NCBI RefSeq assembly: GCF_023718305.1
Contig: NZ_QEYO01000003.1
Coordinates: forward strand, 248,001 to 312,000
Origin: Gramella sp. AN32
Lineage (GTDB): Bacteria > Bacteroidota > Bacteroidia > Flavobacteriales > Flavobacteriaceae
Direction: 5' to 3'
DNA: 64,000 bases
The position numbers and the translations under genes are program-made. Each line of letters begins with the position of its first letter. Position 1 is the first letter of the stretch. Shown piece after piece: positions 29,174 through 38,228 of the stretch. The notes under the pieces are model-generated. The model had not been told where the DNA came from. It worked only from the letters and a program-made list of their open reading frames with translations, and did no database searches.

Positions 29174-29204
29174 AAAAGCTCTTCAGAAATGGAGGGCTTT
29201 TTTT
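29174..29204 (+). terminator. Rho-independent terminator after the tRNA remnant
   Basis: An 11-bp stem pairs 29174-29184 with 29191-29201, with two G-U pairs and a 6-base loop, and runs into seven T. It lies directly after the acceptor strand, so it is probably the original tRNA transcript terminator. Confidence 0.6.
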
Positions 29205-29431
29205 ATTGGAGGGAATTTACTGAGAAAATTAAAGTAAAAGACGAAAAGCCCGTCCTGAACGAGGAACGAGCCGAAGGGAGTTCTCCTGGCCGCACTTCGG
29301 CAAGCTCAGTGCAGGCTCGGCAAGATCTGGGCATGCTAACAAACCTGAGTTGAATGAGTCGGCTTTATTTACGGGTAAAACCGGGGCAACATATCTTATT
29401 AAAGTTATAAAAGCTTCGGTTTTTTAAATGT
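29205..29431. other. Intergenic region with GC-rich REP-like patch
   Basis: The stretch 29248-29335 is much richer in GC than its surroundings. It contains CACTTCGGCAAGCTCAGTGC and a second GGCTCGGCAAG, the kind of short palindromic repeat dispersed in intergenic DNA of many Flavobacteriia. The open frame across it starts within the tRNA flank and has no recognisable protein features. The rest holds nothing I can identify. Confidence 0.4.
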
Positions 29432-30436
29432 TTATTCTTTTTGCATAAATTCTTCGGCTTTTTCTACCATTTCTTTATTTCCGCAAATAAAAGGCGCCCG
29501 TTCGTGCAGTTCCTCAGGTTGTAATTCCATGATCCTTCGGAAACCGTCTGAAGCTTTGCCGCCCGCTTGCTCTGCCAAAAACGCCATAGGATTACATTCA
29601 TACAGTAAACGTAATTTTCCTTTGGGGGCTGTTGTTCCCTGCGGATACAGGTAAATTCCGCCCAGTAGCATATTTCTATGGAAATCGGCTACCAGCGATC
29701 CGGTATACCTGGAGGTAAAAGGCCTGTTCTCTTCTTCATTTAATTCCTGCACCCATTTTATATATTTTTTGATTCCCTGCGGAAAATGCACATAATTGCC
29801 TTCATTTACCGAATAGGTATTTCCGACAGGCGGAAATTTAATGTCTGGATGGGAGAGAAAAAATGAACCAATTCCCGGATCAAAAGTAAACCCGTTTACG
29901 CCATTTCCAGTAGTGTAAACCAAAATTGTAGAAGTACCATAAATTAGATAGCCGGCTGCCACCTGTTTATTGCCCGGTTGCAAGAAATCCATCAATTCTG
30001 CCTTAGTCCCTTTAGGAGTAATTCTGCGGTAAATACTAAAAATAGTACCCACGGTGATATCTACATCAATATTACTGGAACCATCCAATGGATCTATAAG
30101 CACTATATATTCAGCATTTTTATGGATATCATCTTCAAAAACAAGATAATCTTCCAGTTCTTCAGAAGCCAGGCCACATATTTCACCCCGGTTGCGCAGG
30201 GTGCTTACAAATATTTCATTGGCCATTACATCCAGTTTAGCCTGAGACTCTCCCTGAATATTTTCCTGACCCGCCTTTCCAAGAATTTGGGAAAGACCGG
30301 CTTTATTTATTTTTTCATTTACCATTTTCCCGGCCAACTTAATAGAACTTAATAAAGCGCTCAATTCTCCTTTGGCGTACGGAAAATCCTTTTGATTTTC
30401 AATGATAAATTCTCCTAAAGTAGTATGCCTTTCCAT
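29432..30436 (-). CDS. fbp: Fructose-1,6-bisphosphatase class I
   Basis: A cytoplasmic enzyme of 334 residues hydrolysing fructose-1,6-bisphosphate in gluconeogenesis. The class I metal-site motif [19 protein letters not shown] is near 115-133. Further motifs are [17 protein letters not shown] ([15 protein letters not shown]) and the [20 protein letters not shown] active-site segment near the C-terminus. It is last in the operon with kdgA, kdgK, an SDR and the hexuronate-type MFS. Growth on alginate yields only pyruvate and triose phosphate, so a linked gluconeogenic enzyme makes sense. It also stands between the alginate and fructan loci; its link to alginate is inferred from the operon. Confidence 0.95.
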   Translation of the reverse strand: MERHTTLGEFIIENQKDFPYAKGELSALLSSIKLAGKMVNEKINKAGLSQILGKAGQENIQGESQAKLDVMANEIFVSTLRNRGEICGLASEELEDYLVFEDDIHKNAEYIVLIDPLDGSSNIDVDITVGTIFSIYRRITPKGTKAELMDFLQPGNKQVAAGYLIYGTSTILVYTTGNGVNGFTFDPGIGSFFLSHPDIKFPPVGNTYSVNEGNYVHFPQGIKKYIKWVQELNEEENRPFTSRYTGSLVADFHRNMLLGGIYLYPQGTTAPKGKLRLLYECNPMAFLAEQAGGKASDGFRRIMELQPEELHERAPFICGNKEMVEKAEEFMQKE

Positions 30437-30498
30437 TTGCTTTATTTCATTAAATATTAATCAACATGAAGACTTACCCCCTTAGGCGCATCTACTAT

Positions 30499-31170
30499 TT
30501 ATTTTGACTTGAGATTCTTTATGATTTTAGTACACTTACTTACAAGTTGCTCAATTTCATTAAAGCTATAAGCCCCGTTAGAATCCTTTTTCATCAGCTT
30601 AGAACCAATTCCAACACAATATGCCCCGGCATTGAACCATTGTTTTAAACTTTCTTCAGTAGGCTCCACACCCCCTGTAGGCATTACGCTTGTCCAGGGT
30701 TGCGGTCCTTTTATGGCTTTTATAAATTCCGGTCCATAAACAGCCCCCGGAAATAATTTCACAATTTCGCAGCCCATTTCTTCAGCCCTGGCTATTTCTG
30801 CTAAAGATCCGCAGCCCGGAAAAAAGGGAATCTTTCTGCGATTGCAAACAATGGCAATGTCTTCTCTAAATACAGGAGTCACGATAAAATCTGCCCCTAA
30901 TTGAATATATAATGAAGTCGATGCGCCATCTGTTATGGAACCTATTCCCAGTGCCAGATCTGGATAATTATCCTGTACATATTTATTTAGTTCTCCAAAT
31001 ACTTCATGAGAAAAATCCCCGCGGGCAGTAAATTCTAAAACCCTTGCCCCTCCAGCATAACAGGCTTTTATTATCCTTTTTGCGACCTCTAGATCCTTAT
31101 GATAAAATAATGGAACTAAACCTGTAGATCCCATAACATCATAAACCTTAAGTCTCGATAGTTTAGCCAT
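30499..31170 (-). CDS. kdgA: 2-keto-3-deoxy-6-phosphogluconate aldolase
   Basis: A cytoplasmic KDPG/KHG aldolase of 223 residues (also known as eda). It splits KDPG into pyruvate and glyceraldehyde-3-phosphate, the last step of the alginate and Entner-Doudoroff route. Seen: GADFIVTPVF, the Schiff-base lysine in CEIVKLFPGAVYG, and MPTGGVEPTEESL phosphate-binding segment. It follows kdgK by 7 bp. Length is normal for Bacteroidota homologues. Confidence 0.95.
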   Translation of the reverse strand: MAKLSRLKVYDVMGSTGLVPLFYHKDLEVAKRIIKACYAGGARVLEFTARGDFSHEVFGELNKYVQDNYPDLALGIGSITDGASTSLYIQLGADFIVTPVFREDIAIVCNRRKIPFFPGCGSLAEIARAEEMGCEIVKLFPGAVYGPEFIKAIKGPQPWTSVMPTGGVEPTEESLKQWFNAGAYCVGIGSKLMKKDSNGAYSFNEIEQLVSKCTKIIKNLKSK

Positions 31171-31177
31171 AATTGTA

Positions 31178-32197
31178 TTATCTTTTAATTAATGCTGAAA
31201 GATCGCCTTTCATTATTGCCTGAATCTCTTCCAGAGAAGCTACATTGATGTCTCCAGACATGGTATGCTTATACGCGCTGGTAGCCACTGCAAAATCAAG
31301 TACTTCCTGGAAATCCATTTGTTTGTTCAATCCATAAAGAATACCGGCCATGAATGCATCACCCGTACCAAGGCGATCTACTACGGGAAGAATTTCCTTA
31401 ACTTCAGAAGTAACCAATTGCCCTGATGCATACATAATCCCGCCAATTTTTTGATGAGAAGCACTCTCGGAATAGCGTAAAGTGGTGGCGAGAAACTCCA
31501 GATCTGGACATGCATCCAAAATTTCGTCATAGTACTCTTTTAAAGTATCAGTTTTCCTGTAATCAGGATCTATGTTTTTTTTGCCCAGCATCTTATTCAG
31601 GGTGGCGAGATCTGCCAGGATAACATTGGTCATAGCCAGCATTTCCGGAAGTATTTCATGAGGCTGTTTACCCCATTTCCACAAGGTAGACCTGTAATTA
31701 AGATCACAGGAAATTTTTAGCCCTAATCTCCTTGCTGTCTTGCAGGCTAGTAAACATTCCCGGGCCGCTTCAGCCGAAATACCCGGCGTAATTCCTGACC
31801 AGTGGAACCAGCCAGCTTCCGCCAGGACTTCTTCCCAAGCAATTTCTCCTTCCTTAATTTTCGCCACGGCACTTTCAGCACGATCATAAATCACTTTACT
31901 GTGCCTTATCGCACTGCCCTTCTCTAGAAAATAAACCCCCAGACGATTACCTCCTTTAATGATATGCTTACTCCCAACCTGATATCTGGAAATTTCAGAA
32001 ATAGCTTTATCGCCGAAATCATTATCTGGTAGTTTTGTGACAAATTGAGTCGACAAACCCCACCTTTGCAGGGAAGCTAGCGTATTAAACTCGGCACCAC
32101 TATAGGAGACTTCAAAGGAGTTCGCCTGAAAAAAACGTAAATTTTCAGGCGGAGATAATCTCATCATCATTTCTCCAAAGGCTACTATATTCTTCAT
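31178..32197 (-). CDS. kdgK: 2-keto-3-deoxygluconate kinase
   Basis: A PfkB-family kinase of 339 residues that phosphorylates KDG to KDPG. The N-terminal part has GEMMMRLSPPENLRF and SYSGAEFNTLASLQRWG. The C-terminal PfkB signature is DRLGTGDAFMAGILYG, with the catalytic Asp. It is 7 bp from kdgA, giving a tight kinase-aldolase pair, and 87 bp after the SDR. Confidence 0.95.
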   Translation of the reverse strand: MKNIVAFGEMMMRLSPPENLRFFQANSFEVSYSGAEFNTLASLQRWGLSTQFVTKLPDNDFGDKAISEISRYQVGSKHIIKGGNRLGVYFLEKGSAIRHSKVIYDRAESAVAKIKEGEIAWEEVLAEAGWFHWSGITPGISAEAARECLLACKTARRLGLKISCDLNYRSTLWKWGKQPHEILPEMLAMTNVILADLATLNKMLGKKNIDPDYRKTDTLKEYYDEILDACPDLEFLATTLRYSESASHQKIGGIMYASGQLVTSEVKEILPVVDRLGTGDAFMAGILYGLNKQMDFQEVLDFAVATSAYKHTMSGDINVASLEEIQAIMKGDLSALIKR

Positions 32198-32284
32198 GCA
32201 ATTCTATTTAGAAAGTCAGGGAACTATTAATTTCTGCAATTTTAACCATGCTGCCATTTTCGCTCCCAACTTCAATAATTTCAA

Positions 32285-33049
32285 TTAGATTCCAAGAGCC
32301 TGTCCTCCGCCAACCTGAATGGTTTCAGCAGTTAAAAACGATGCATCTTTACTTACCAGAAATGATACTACAGAAGCTACATCTTCTGGCTCTCCCAAAC
32401 GCCCTAATAGGATATTATCTTTCCAGGAAGCAAACACTTCTGGTTTAGTAGATTTAATCTGAGCGTGAAAAGGTGTGTCGATAGTCCCCGGAGAAACCGC
32501 ATTCACCCTGATTCCATATTCAGCAAGATCTTTCGCCAGCGCTCTGGTTAAAGTATGCACAGCTGCTTTGGAAGTCCCGTAAATACCGGCACCTGGGCCT
32601 CCCGCATTCCATCCGGCATTTGAAGTATAATTTATAATAGAAGGCTGATCCCCTTTCTTTAAATAAGGAATCGCTGCCCTGGAAGCAAAAAATGCTGAAT
32701 CCAGATTTAACGCCATTACCGATCTGTAAAATTCAGTGGTCATTTCTTCAAATCTTGACCTACCTCCCAGACCGCCGGCATTATTTATGAGGGCATCTAT
32801 TTTACCATATTTCTCACCAATTTTTTTAATATTGCTATTCACCGCATTTTCGTTGGTAACATCGAAGCCATAATATTCCGAAGAAATTCCTTCTTCTTTT
32901 AATTCTTTAACCCTGGCTGCGCCTTTATCGTCTTCTATTCCGTTTAAAATAACGGTAAAACCATCCTTACCAAGTCGTTTGGCAACGGCAAAACCTATTC
33001 CTCCGGTCGCACCGGTTATTACTGCTATTTTTTGATTTGAATCACTCAT
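32285..33049 (-). CDS. SDR oxidoreductase, candidate DEH reductase
   Basis: A classical short-chain dehydrogenase of 254 residues: TGATGGIGFAVA cofactor loop, NNAGG, catalytic Ser-Tyr-Lys in the NYTSNAGWN and YGTSKAAV segments, and VSPGTIDTPF. Alginate-degrading bacteria reduce 4-deoxy-L-erythro-5-hexoseulose uronate (DEH) to KDG with an SDR. Its place between the uronate transporter and kdgK fits that step. A second SDR at 45854 is an alternative or isoenzyme with a different cofactor preference. The assignment is from context. Confidence 0.8.
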   Translation of the reverse strand: MSDSNQKIAVITGATGGIGFAVAKRLGKDGFTVILNGIEDDKGAARVKELKEEGISSEYYGFDVTNENAVNSNIKKIGEKYGKIDALINNAGGLGGRSRFEEMTTEFYRSVMALNLDSAFFASRAAIPYLKKGDQPSIINYTSNAGWNAGGPGAGIYGTSKAAVHTLTRALAKDLAEYGIRVNAVSPGTIDTPFHAQIKSTKPEVFASWKDNILLGRLGEPEDVASVVSFLVSKDASFLTAETIQVGGGQALGI

Positions 33050-33084
33050 AGTTTATTGATATTTATAATTGTTATCTAAAAAAT

Positions 33085-34362
33085 TTAATTTGATTTCAGT
33101 TCTACGGGTTCTATTTTTCTAATTAGAACATAAATGGATATGACTGCTAATGGGGCTAAAATGGCAATTATTATAAATGCCGGGGTATAGGAAATTTCAG
33201 TAATCTGCGGAATAAGCCAGTTCATAATAATGACTGATACCGCGGCAACCGTTCCCGCAAGGCCAGCCAGGGTTCCAACAGATGGTCCCTTCAACAGATC
33301 ACTGGAAAGGGTTTGAATGTTCCCAATGGCAAATTGGAATCCAAATAAAACTACCGCTACGATATAAATAAACGTCATTGGATTATCTCCTTTTACCAGG
33401 AATATGATCCCCATAAGTCCTAGAAAAATTAAGCTACCACCAATAAGAATGGACAGTTTTCGGGAAAAATCCAGAGACCGCTTTTCCATTAGTTTGCCGG
33501 CAAACCATCCGCCTGCTATACTCCCGGCCATTCCACCCAGATAAGAGATCCAAATGGTAGAACCAATTTCTTCAATACTAAATCCAAATTTGGAATGTAG
33601 ATATAGTGGCATCCATCCAACGAACAGCCACCATATTGGTTCAATAAAAAATCGTCCTACCAATACCCCCCAGGATTCCCTGTAACTCAAAATTTTTGAA
33701 ACGGATAATCCTTTTTCCTTTTCAGATACTTCATCCGGTTCTATTCTACCGGAAAGAATTAGATTTCTTTCTTTTTCGGTTAACCACGGATGATGTTTAG
33801 GGGTGGTTTTATTTACGATGAACCATGGTATAATCCATACAAAACCTAAAATACCTAAAATGATAAAAGTGGTCCTCCATCCAAATTGGGCATATAGGAA
33901 TGCGATAAGCGCGGGAGCAACCACGCTTCCCAGAGAAGCTCCGGCATTAAATATTCCCTGCGCAATGGCTCTTTCTTTTACGGGAAACCATTCACCATTA
34001 CTTTTAACAGCTCCAGGCCAGTTACCCGCCTCGCCTAAACCAAGCATTGCCCGTACGAGTGACAATGAAATAAGACCCCTGGCAAAAGAATGCAGGATAG
34101 CAGCTGCAGACCATAATGTAATGGAAAAAATAAAACCAAGACGAGTCCCAATTTGATCGTATAACTTCCCCGATAAAAATTTACCAAGTGCGTAGGTGAT
34201 CATAAAGACATTAAGCATGACTGCGTAATCAGATTCATCCATGCCTAAATCCTTACCCATTTCAGGCCACATGACACCAAAGGCTGTTCTATCTATATAA
34301 TTTATGACCGTGGCAATACATATTAATCCAATTATCCACCATCTTAGTCCTCTTAACTTCAT
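33085..34362 (-). CDS. MFS transporter of the hexuronate (ACS) type
   Basis: An inner-membrane transporter of 425 residues with about 12 helices. It resembles ExuT-like anion:cation symporters: WWIIGLICIATVINYIDRTAFG in helix 1, GLGEAGNWPGAVKSNGEWFP between helices 4 and 5, and WWLFVGWMPLYLHSKFG in helix 7. It probably imports DEH or unsaturated monouronates from the periplasm. It is the first gene of the catabolic operon (MFS-SDR-kdgK-kdgA-fbp), 35 bp before the SDR. No TGGTTTACCA operator is seen in the 200 bp before it. Confidence 0.88.
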   Translation of the reverse strand: MKLRGLRWWIIGLICIATVINYIDRTAFGVMWPEMGKDLGMDESDYAVMLNVFMITYALGKFLSGKLYDQIGTRLGFIFSITLWSAAAILHSFARGLISLSLVRAMLGLGEAGNWPGAVKSNGEWFPVKERAIAQGIFNAGASLGSVVAPALIAFLYAQFGWRTTFIILGILGFVWIIPWFIVNKTTPKHHPWLTEKERNLILSGRIEPDEVSEKEKGLSVSKILSYRESWGVLVGRFFIEPIWWLFVGWMPLYLHSKFGFSIEEIGSTIWISYLGGMAGSIAGGWFAGKLMEKRSLDFSRKLSILIGGSLIFLGLMGIIFLVKGDNPMTFIYIVAVVLFGFQFAIGNIQTLSSDLLKGPSVGTLAGLAGTVAAVSVIIMNWLIPQITEISYTPAFIIIAILAPLAVISIYVLIRKIEPVELKSN

Positions 34363-34565
34363 ATTTTCAGATTTACAGTCCGTCTAGCTGGACTTAATTT
34401 TTAGACAAAAATTACCTGTGACCCTCAGGAAACTACCTGTGGAGTTATATTTTTACAATGACCTGGAATGAGGATATAATTTTTTAGGAAAGGTATATCA
34501 AGTAATTCCCGGTTTAAATTCTTCTCTCTAATAATAATTTATGGGATCGTGCATTCCCAGCTTAT

Positions 34566-35276
34566 TTATAAATCTACATTGTAGCAATACTTGTAAAGAC
34601 TCCTAAAATGTAATTTCATTTTTTCTTTAGCTTCCTGAGGGTTTTTATCTGATATAGCTTCATATATAGCGGTGTGTTCATCTATTCCCAGGATCGCTTG
34701 ATTCTCGTCGCAAACATGATATTTTGCAAAATTGGTAATAATTTCAGGTGTAATAGTTAACATAAAGGTGTTCAAAGTGCTATTACCACTTGCTTTAGCT
34801 ATGGCCAAATGAAATAAAAGATCTTCCTGAACGGCATCTTGCCCATTAACTGCTTTAGCAATGTAGGCTTCCAGTGTTTCCTTCATATGCTTTAGCTGGG
34901 CTTCTGTACGCCTTATAGCGGCGAGACGAACCGTTTTCAATTCTAGTAAAATCCTGGTTTCTACAAGGGATTTAAAATCGGGGTCGGCCAGGCTTATAAT
35001 ATCTGAAATCATTCCATTTAATGCCACCACACCAATATTCGCCAGGTAAGTTCCGCTTTGGGGAACGCTTTTTAAAATTCCGTAAAATTCCAACGTCTGG
35101 ATTGCTTCCCTCAAATTATTCCTACTAACTCCAAATTTTTCAGAAAGCATTCGTTCTGAAGGTAATTTATCATCCGGTTCTAAATTTTTAAAATTTATAT
35201 ATTCCCGTATCTTACTTATAATCTCATTCCGTGTTTGCTGCTGGAGCTCGATTTTTGTATATCCGTCTACTTTCAT
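34566..35276 (-). CDS. GntR/FCD transcriptional regulator, candidate alginate regulon repressor
   Basis: A FadR-subfamily regulator of 236 residues. The N-terminal winged helix has DKLPSERMLSEKFGVSRNNL. The C-terminal all-helical FCD ligand domain has metal-ligand-like residues in EDLLFHLAIAK, DEHTAIYEAI and LHFRSLY. The ligand is probably an alginate intermediate such as KDG or KDPG. Its own promoter region carries a palindrome pair at 35306-35328 of the same type found before four other alginate transcription units. Binding there would give autoregulation. It stands alone between the catabolic operon and the sus operon. Confidence 0.92.
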   Translation of the reverse strand: MKVDGYTKIELQQQTRNEIISKIREYINFKNLEPDDKLPSERMLSEKFGVSRNNLREAIQTLEFYGILKSVPQSGTYLANIGVVALNGMISDIISLADPDFKSLVETRILLELKTVRLAAIRRTEAQLKHMKETLEAYIAKAVNGQDAVQEDLLFHLAIAKASGNSTLNTFMLTITPEIITNFAKYHVCDENQAILGIDEHTAIYEAISDKNPQEAKEKMKLHFRSLYKYCYNVDL

Positions 35277-35305
35277 CTATTGTTTATAAGAATCTTCGTT
35301 AAAAC

Positions 35306-35328
35306 TGGTTAACCAATCTGGTTTTTCA
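35306..35328. promoter_or_regulatory. Tandem operator upstream of the GntR gene
   Basis: TGGTTAACCA (35306-35315, a perfect palindrome) and TGGTTTTTCA (35319-35328, degenerate) start 13 bp apart. The pair is 30 bp upstream of the regulator's start codon. The arrangement matches the sites at 42997, 45760, 49389 and 54124. Confidence 0.65.
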
Positions 35329-35393
35329 AATTTATAAAAAATAATCTTAGTTCTAATGCTTAGTTCATTTATTTACAGACCAATTTTTTAATT

Positions 35394-35435
35394 ATTAGCG
35401 ATCCTGTTGGTGTGTCCACCAGACGGATCACTAAT
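35394..35435 (-). terminator. Long hairpin after the alginate sus operon
   Basis: Three stacked 5-bp helices (ATTAG/CTAAT, GATCC/GGATC, TGGTG/CACCA) with small internal loops form one long stem-loop 28 bp after the second PL7 stop codon. An A/T-rich tract follows on the minus strand but no long U run. It probably terminates the operon or protects its 3' end. Confidence 0.55.
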
Positions 35436-35462
35436 AGGCCAACTCAAACAAAATTTCATCTC

Positions 35463-36380
35463 CTAATGAGAAACTTCTAATTCATAATATTTCACAAAGG
35501 AAAAAGCACCTTCATCTGTACTCACCAAATAATTCCCTGCCTTGAAATAATTCTCAAAAATACCCCATCTCTGTAGGTGAACATTATCGTAAACCACAGT
35601 CTCTTCATCATTCAGACTAATTTCCATTCGACCTTCAGAAGCAATTATTTCCAGAGTGAATGGATCATGTCCTACTTCTTCTGAAAAATTAAAACCATCA
35701 TCATCGCCCCAAGCATCGGTATATAATATTTCCTTATCTGATGCTTCTGTATCTTTTAAGACCTTAGTTTTCACGCGAATTTTACCATCACTCCAGTAAA
35801 TTTTCAGGATTGGCGGAGCATTATTATCATCTTCTCCAATTAAATCCCTTTGCTCATCTGTAAGCCTGCCATGAATCTGCATTATGATGACACGGTGATA
35901 ATCTCCGTTTGCACCTCTTGAAATTTCAGAGACAGAAAGTGTACCCTTCATTTTCCCTCCTTCTTCAAAAACCCAGTTCTTATCATTGCTTCCCGGCTGC
36001 ATCTGCTCCCTCAACTCGGTCCTGGAATAGGAAGAATTCGCTGTAGAAGATTCAGGATAGGTATAAAAAACCAGGGATCCATCTGTTGAATCGTTATACA
36101 TAAATCTTTCTAAAGTTTCATTTGTGGCGTAATCCAGGATTTCAGGTGGCTCCACTTCCGAAGGATTTCCAATGGGAAGCGTCACTTTCCAATGGCTAAG
36201 ATCTATATCAGGTAATTTGTAATCCTTTTCAACGGGTTCTTCGTCTGGTATTTCTTCTACTGCGGGAGTAGATTCAATGATATCTTCAGCTTCTTCCTTC
36301 TCACATCCCCAGAGCAACAAACTACTTGTGATTATAAGAACCACACTTAGCTTTCGTAATACTCGTATGCTGTAATTCAT
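35463..36380 (-). CDS. Alginate lyase, PL7 (first copy of tandem pair)
   Basis: A secreted lipoprotein of about 305 residues with lipobox LLLWGC and an acidic linker before the catalytic domain. The three PL7 jelly-roll motifs are present: SRTELREQM, the central IIMQIHGR (catalytic Gln-x-His), and YFKAGNYL with the catalytic Tyr. It cleaves alginate by beta-elimination to unsaturated oligomers. The start is ATG 36380, one base after the upstream PL7 stop codon, so translation is coupled. It is a paralogue of that gene. Confidence 0.92.
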   Translation of the reverse strand: MNYSIRVLRKLSVVLIITSSLLLWGCEKEEAEDIIESTPAVEEIPDEEPVEKDYKLPDIDLSHWKVTLPIGNPSEVEPPEILDYATNETLERFMYNDSTDGSLVFYTYPESSTANSSYSRTELREQMQPGSNDKNWVFEEGGKMKGTLSVSEISRGANGDYHRVIIMQIHGRLTDEQRDLIGEDDNNAPPILKIYWSDGKIRVKTKVLKDTEASDKEILYTDAWGDDDGFNFSEEVGHDPFTLEIIASEGRMEISLNDEETVVYDNVHLQRWGIFENYFKAGNYLVSTDEGAFSFVKYYELEVSH

Positions 36381-36381
36381 C

Positions 36382-37302
36382 TTAATGGGAGACTTTAAGA
36401 TCATAGAACTTTACTTTTGCAAAAGCATCTTTATCCCTTGTCTGGAGATAATTCCCCGCTTTGAAATAATTCTCAAACACTCCCCACTTTTGCATATGTA
36501 TATTATCGTAGGCCTTGAATTCATTCTTATTCAAGGAAACAAGCATTTTACCTTCTGACACATCGATTTCCACATCAAATTTTTTAAAGCCCACTTCTTC
36601 CTCGAAAGTATAACCTTCATCGTCACTCCAGGCCTCTTCATAAAGAAGCCCTTCATTTGGTGTACCGGGAAACTTAAGTTCTTTTGTTTTCACCCTTATC
36701 TTTCCTTTATCCCAGTATATTTTCAGGACTGGCGGCGCATTGTTATCCTTTTGTCCGATTTTTTCCTTTTGTGCGTCGGAAAGCCTGCCATGAATTTGAA
36801 GGATGATCACTTTATGATATTTTCCCTCTTCATCACGCGAAATATCTTCCATTTCTATGGTTGCCTTTAAGTTTCCACCCTGCTTAAAAGTCCAGTTTAC
36901 ATCATCATTCCCAGGCGTCATTTGTTCCCGCAATTCAGATCTTGAATACTTCGTATTTGCGGTAGTAGCTTCACTTGGGTATGCATAAAACACCAAAGCA
37001 CCCGAAGTAGAATCATTGTACATATATGGCTTCAAAGTTTCATTCGTGGCATACTCCAGGATCTCCGGCGGCTCCACGCTAATGGCGCCGCCTTTCCCCT
37101 TTCCTTCCGGGATAGTAACTTTCCAGTGGGAAAGATCGATCTCTGGTAACTTATATTTCTTACCTGATTCAGTTACTTGCGAATATGAACCATTCTTTAA
37201 GGCCGTACCGGATCCCTGACATTGTATGGAAATCCAGGATAATCCAATAACTATAATGAATATTGAAAATTTTCTATTATACAAAGCCCTTCTTCTAATC
37301 AT
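36382..37302 (-). CDS. Alginate lyase, PL7 (second copy of tandem pair)
   Basis: A secreted lipoprotein of 306 residues with lipobox WISIQC. PL7 motifs are SRSELREQM, IILQIHGR and YFKAGNYLQTRD. The sequence DLSHWKVTIPEG is shared with the downstream copy (DLSHWKVTLPIG), which marks a recent duplication. Its ATG overlaps the stop of the PKD protein gene by 4 bp (ATGA). Both act at the cell surface or in the periplasm with the SusC/D pair. Confidence 0.92.
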   Translation of the reverse strand: MIRRRALYNRKFSIFIIVIGLSWISIQCQGSGTALKNGSYSQVTESGKKYKLPEIDLSHWKVTIPEGKGKGGAISVEPPEILEYATNETLKPYMYNDSTSGALVFYAYPSEATTANTKYSRSELREQMTPGNDDVNWTFKQGGNLKATIEMEDISRDEEGKYHKVIILQIHGRLSDAQKEKIGQKDNNAPPVLKIYWDKGKIRVKTKELKFPGTPNEGLLYEEAWSDDEGYTFEEEVGFKKFDVEIDVSEGKMLVSLNKNEFKAYDNIHMQKWGVFENYFKAGNYLQTRDKDAFAKVKFYDLKVSH

Positions 37303-38204
37303 TCTCCTCCAGTTTCTTCTGCAGCAGCCTCTTCAATTACCGGGATAACAGATACATCATCTATATAAGCATCAGAAGTATTATTGCTATCAAAGAGCAT
37401 GGAAATTTCCCCGTTCGCTCCTGTTTCAAATTCAATGATAATAGCATTATAATTACCTTTCCCTTCTACTATTTCTCCCTTTTCCTGAGCTAATAAGGTG
37501 GCAGATTCAAATTCATCATAATTAGATAACTGGCCATCAATTATTGAAACTCTTATATAATCACCATCACTTTTCAAAGCATAAAATGCAGTAAAAATAT
37601 ATTTGGTATTTGGTGACACCGTGATCGCCTGGTAAGACTGGCGTGCATTGGTAGCACTCTCAGGGTATTTCGCAGCCTGAGTATCCCCCCTTCCATCAGA
37701 GCTCGTGATCTGGTGAATACTTGCACCGCTTAATCTCCAGCAGTCCCTACCATCCTGACCATCCCCACAGGCGTCACTTCCATCTTCAAAACCTGCTTCT
37801 CCTATAAATGGTGTGATTGCTGCCGGAACCGGTGGTTTTTCCACAAGGATGTCTGAGGTAAAAGTACTCGTAACACCTAGTTTATCTGAAACGGTTAAAC
37901 TTACAGTATAAACCCCTTCATCAGGGAATGTATAGGAAGGATCTAATTCTGTAGAAGTATCTCCATTCCCGAAATCCCACAAATAATCTGTAGCACTATT
38001 GGAAAGATTTGCAAAATTAAATGTTAGAAAATCGGCATCGCTTTGTGATGCGGAAAAGTTTGCTGAAGGATGTGTTTTATCAGCTATAGAACCTTCTTCA
38101 GGCAACTCGTATTCGTAATCACAGGAAACGCTAACTCCTGCGATTAATAACAGCGACAGATATATTAGGCCTTTCAGCTCAAATTTATGTTTCTTGAATT
38201 CCAT
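37299..38204 (-). CDS. PKD-domain lipoprotein, candidate alginate-binding protein
   Basis: A lipoprotein of 301 residues with lipobox GVSVSC. A PKD domain (about 45-130) carries the hallmark YLWDFGNGDTSTELDPSYTF. A C-terminal beta-sandwich, CBM-like (about 135-290), includes AGFEDGSDACGDGQDGRDCW and ends with DAYIDDVSVIP. This is the position of the surface glycan-binding protein right after susD in many loci. No catalytic motif is visible. It was probably adapted to hold alginate at the outer membrane. Confidence 0.8.
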   Translation of the reverse strand: MEFKKHKFELKGLIYLSLLLIAGVSVSCDYEYELPEEGSIADKTHPSANFSASQSDADFLTFNFANLSNSATDYLWDFGNGDTSTELDPSYTFPDEGVYTVSLTVSDKLGVTSTFTSDILVEKPPVPAAITPFIGEAGFEDGSDACGDGQDGRDCWRLSGASIHQITSSDGRGDTQAAKYPESATNARQSYQAITVSPNTKYIFTAFYALKSDGDYIRVSIIDGQLSNYDEFESATLLAQEKGEIVEGKGNYNAIIIEFETGANGEISMLFDSNNTSDAYIDDVSVIPVIEEAAAEETGGE

Positions 38205-38228
38205 TTTATAAATTTTAATTTTTGTTTC

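Noticed and set aside
29087..29353. Plus-strand open frame of 88 codons across the tRNA remnant and REP-like patch
   Set aside because: It runs through a tRNA 3' end and a terminator; composition follows the repeat, not a protein.
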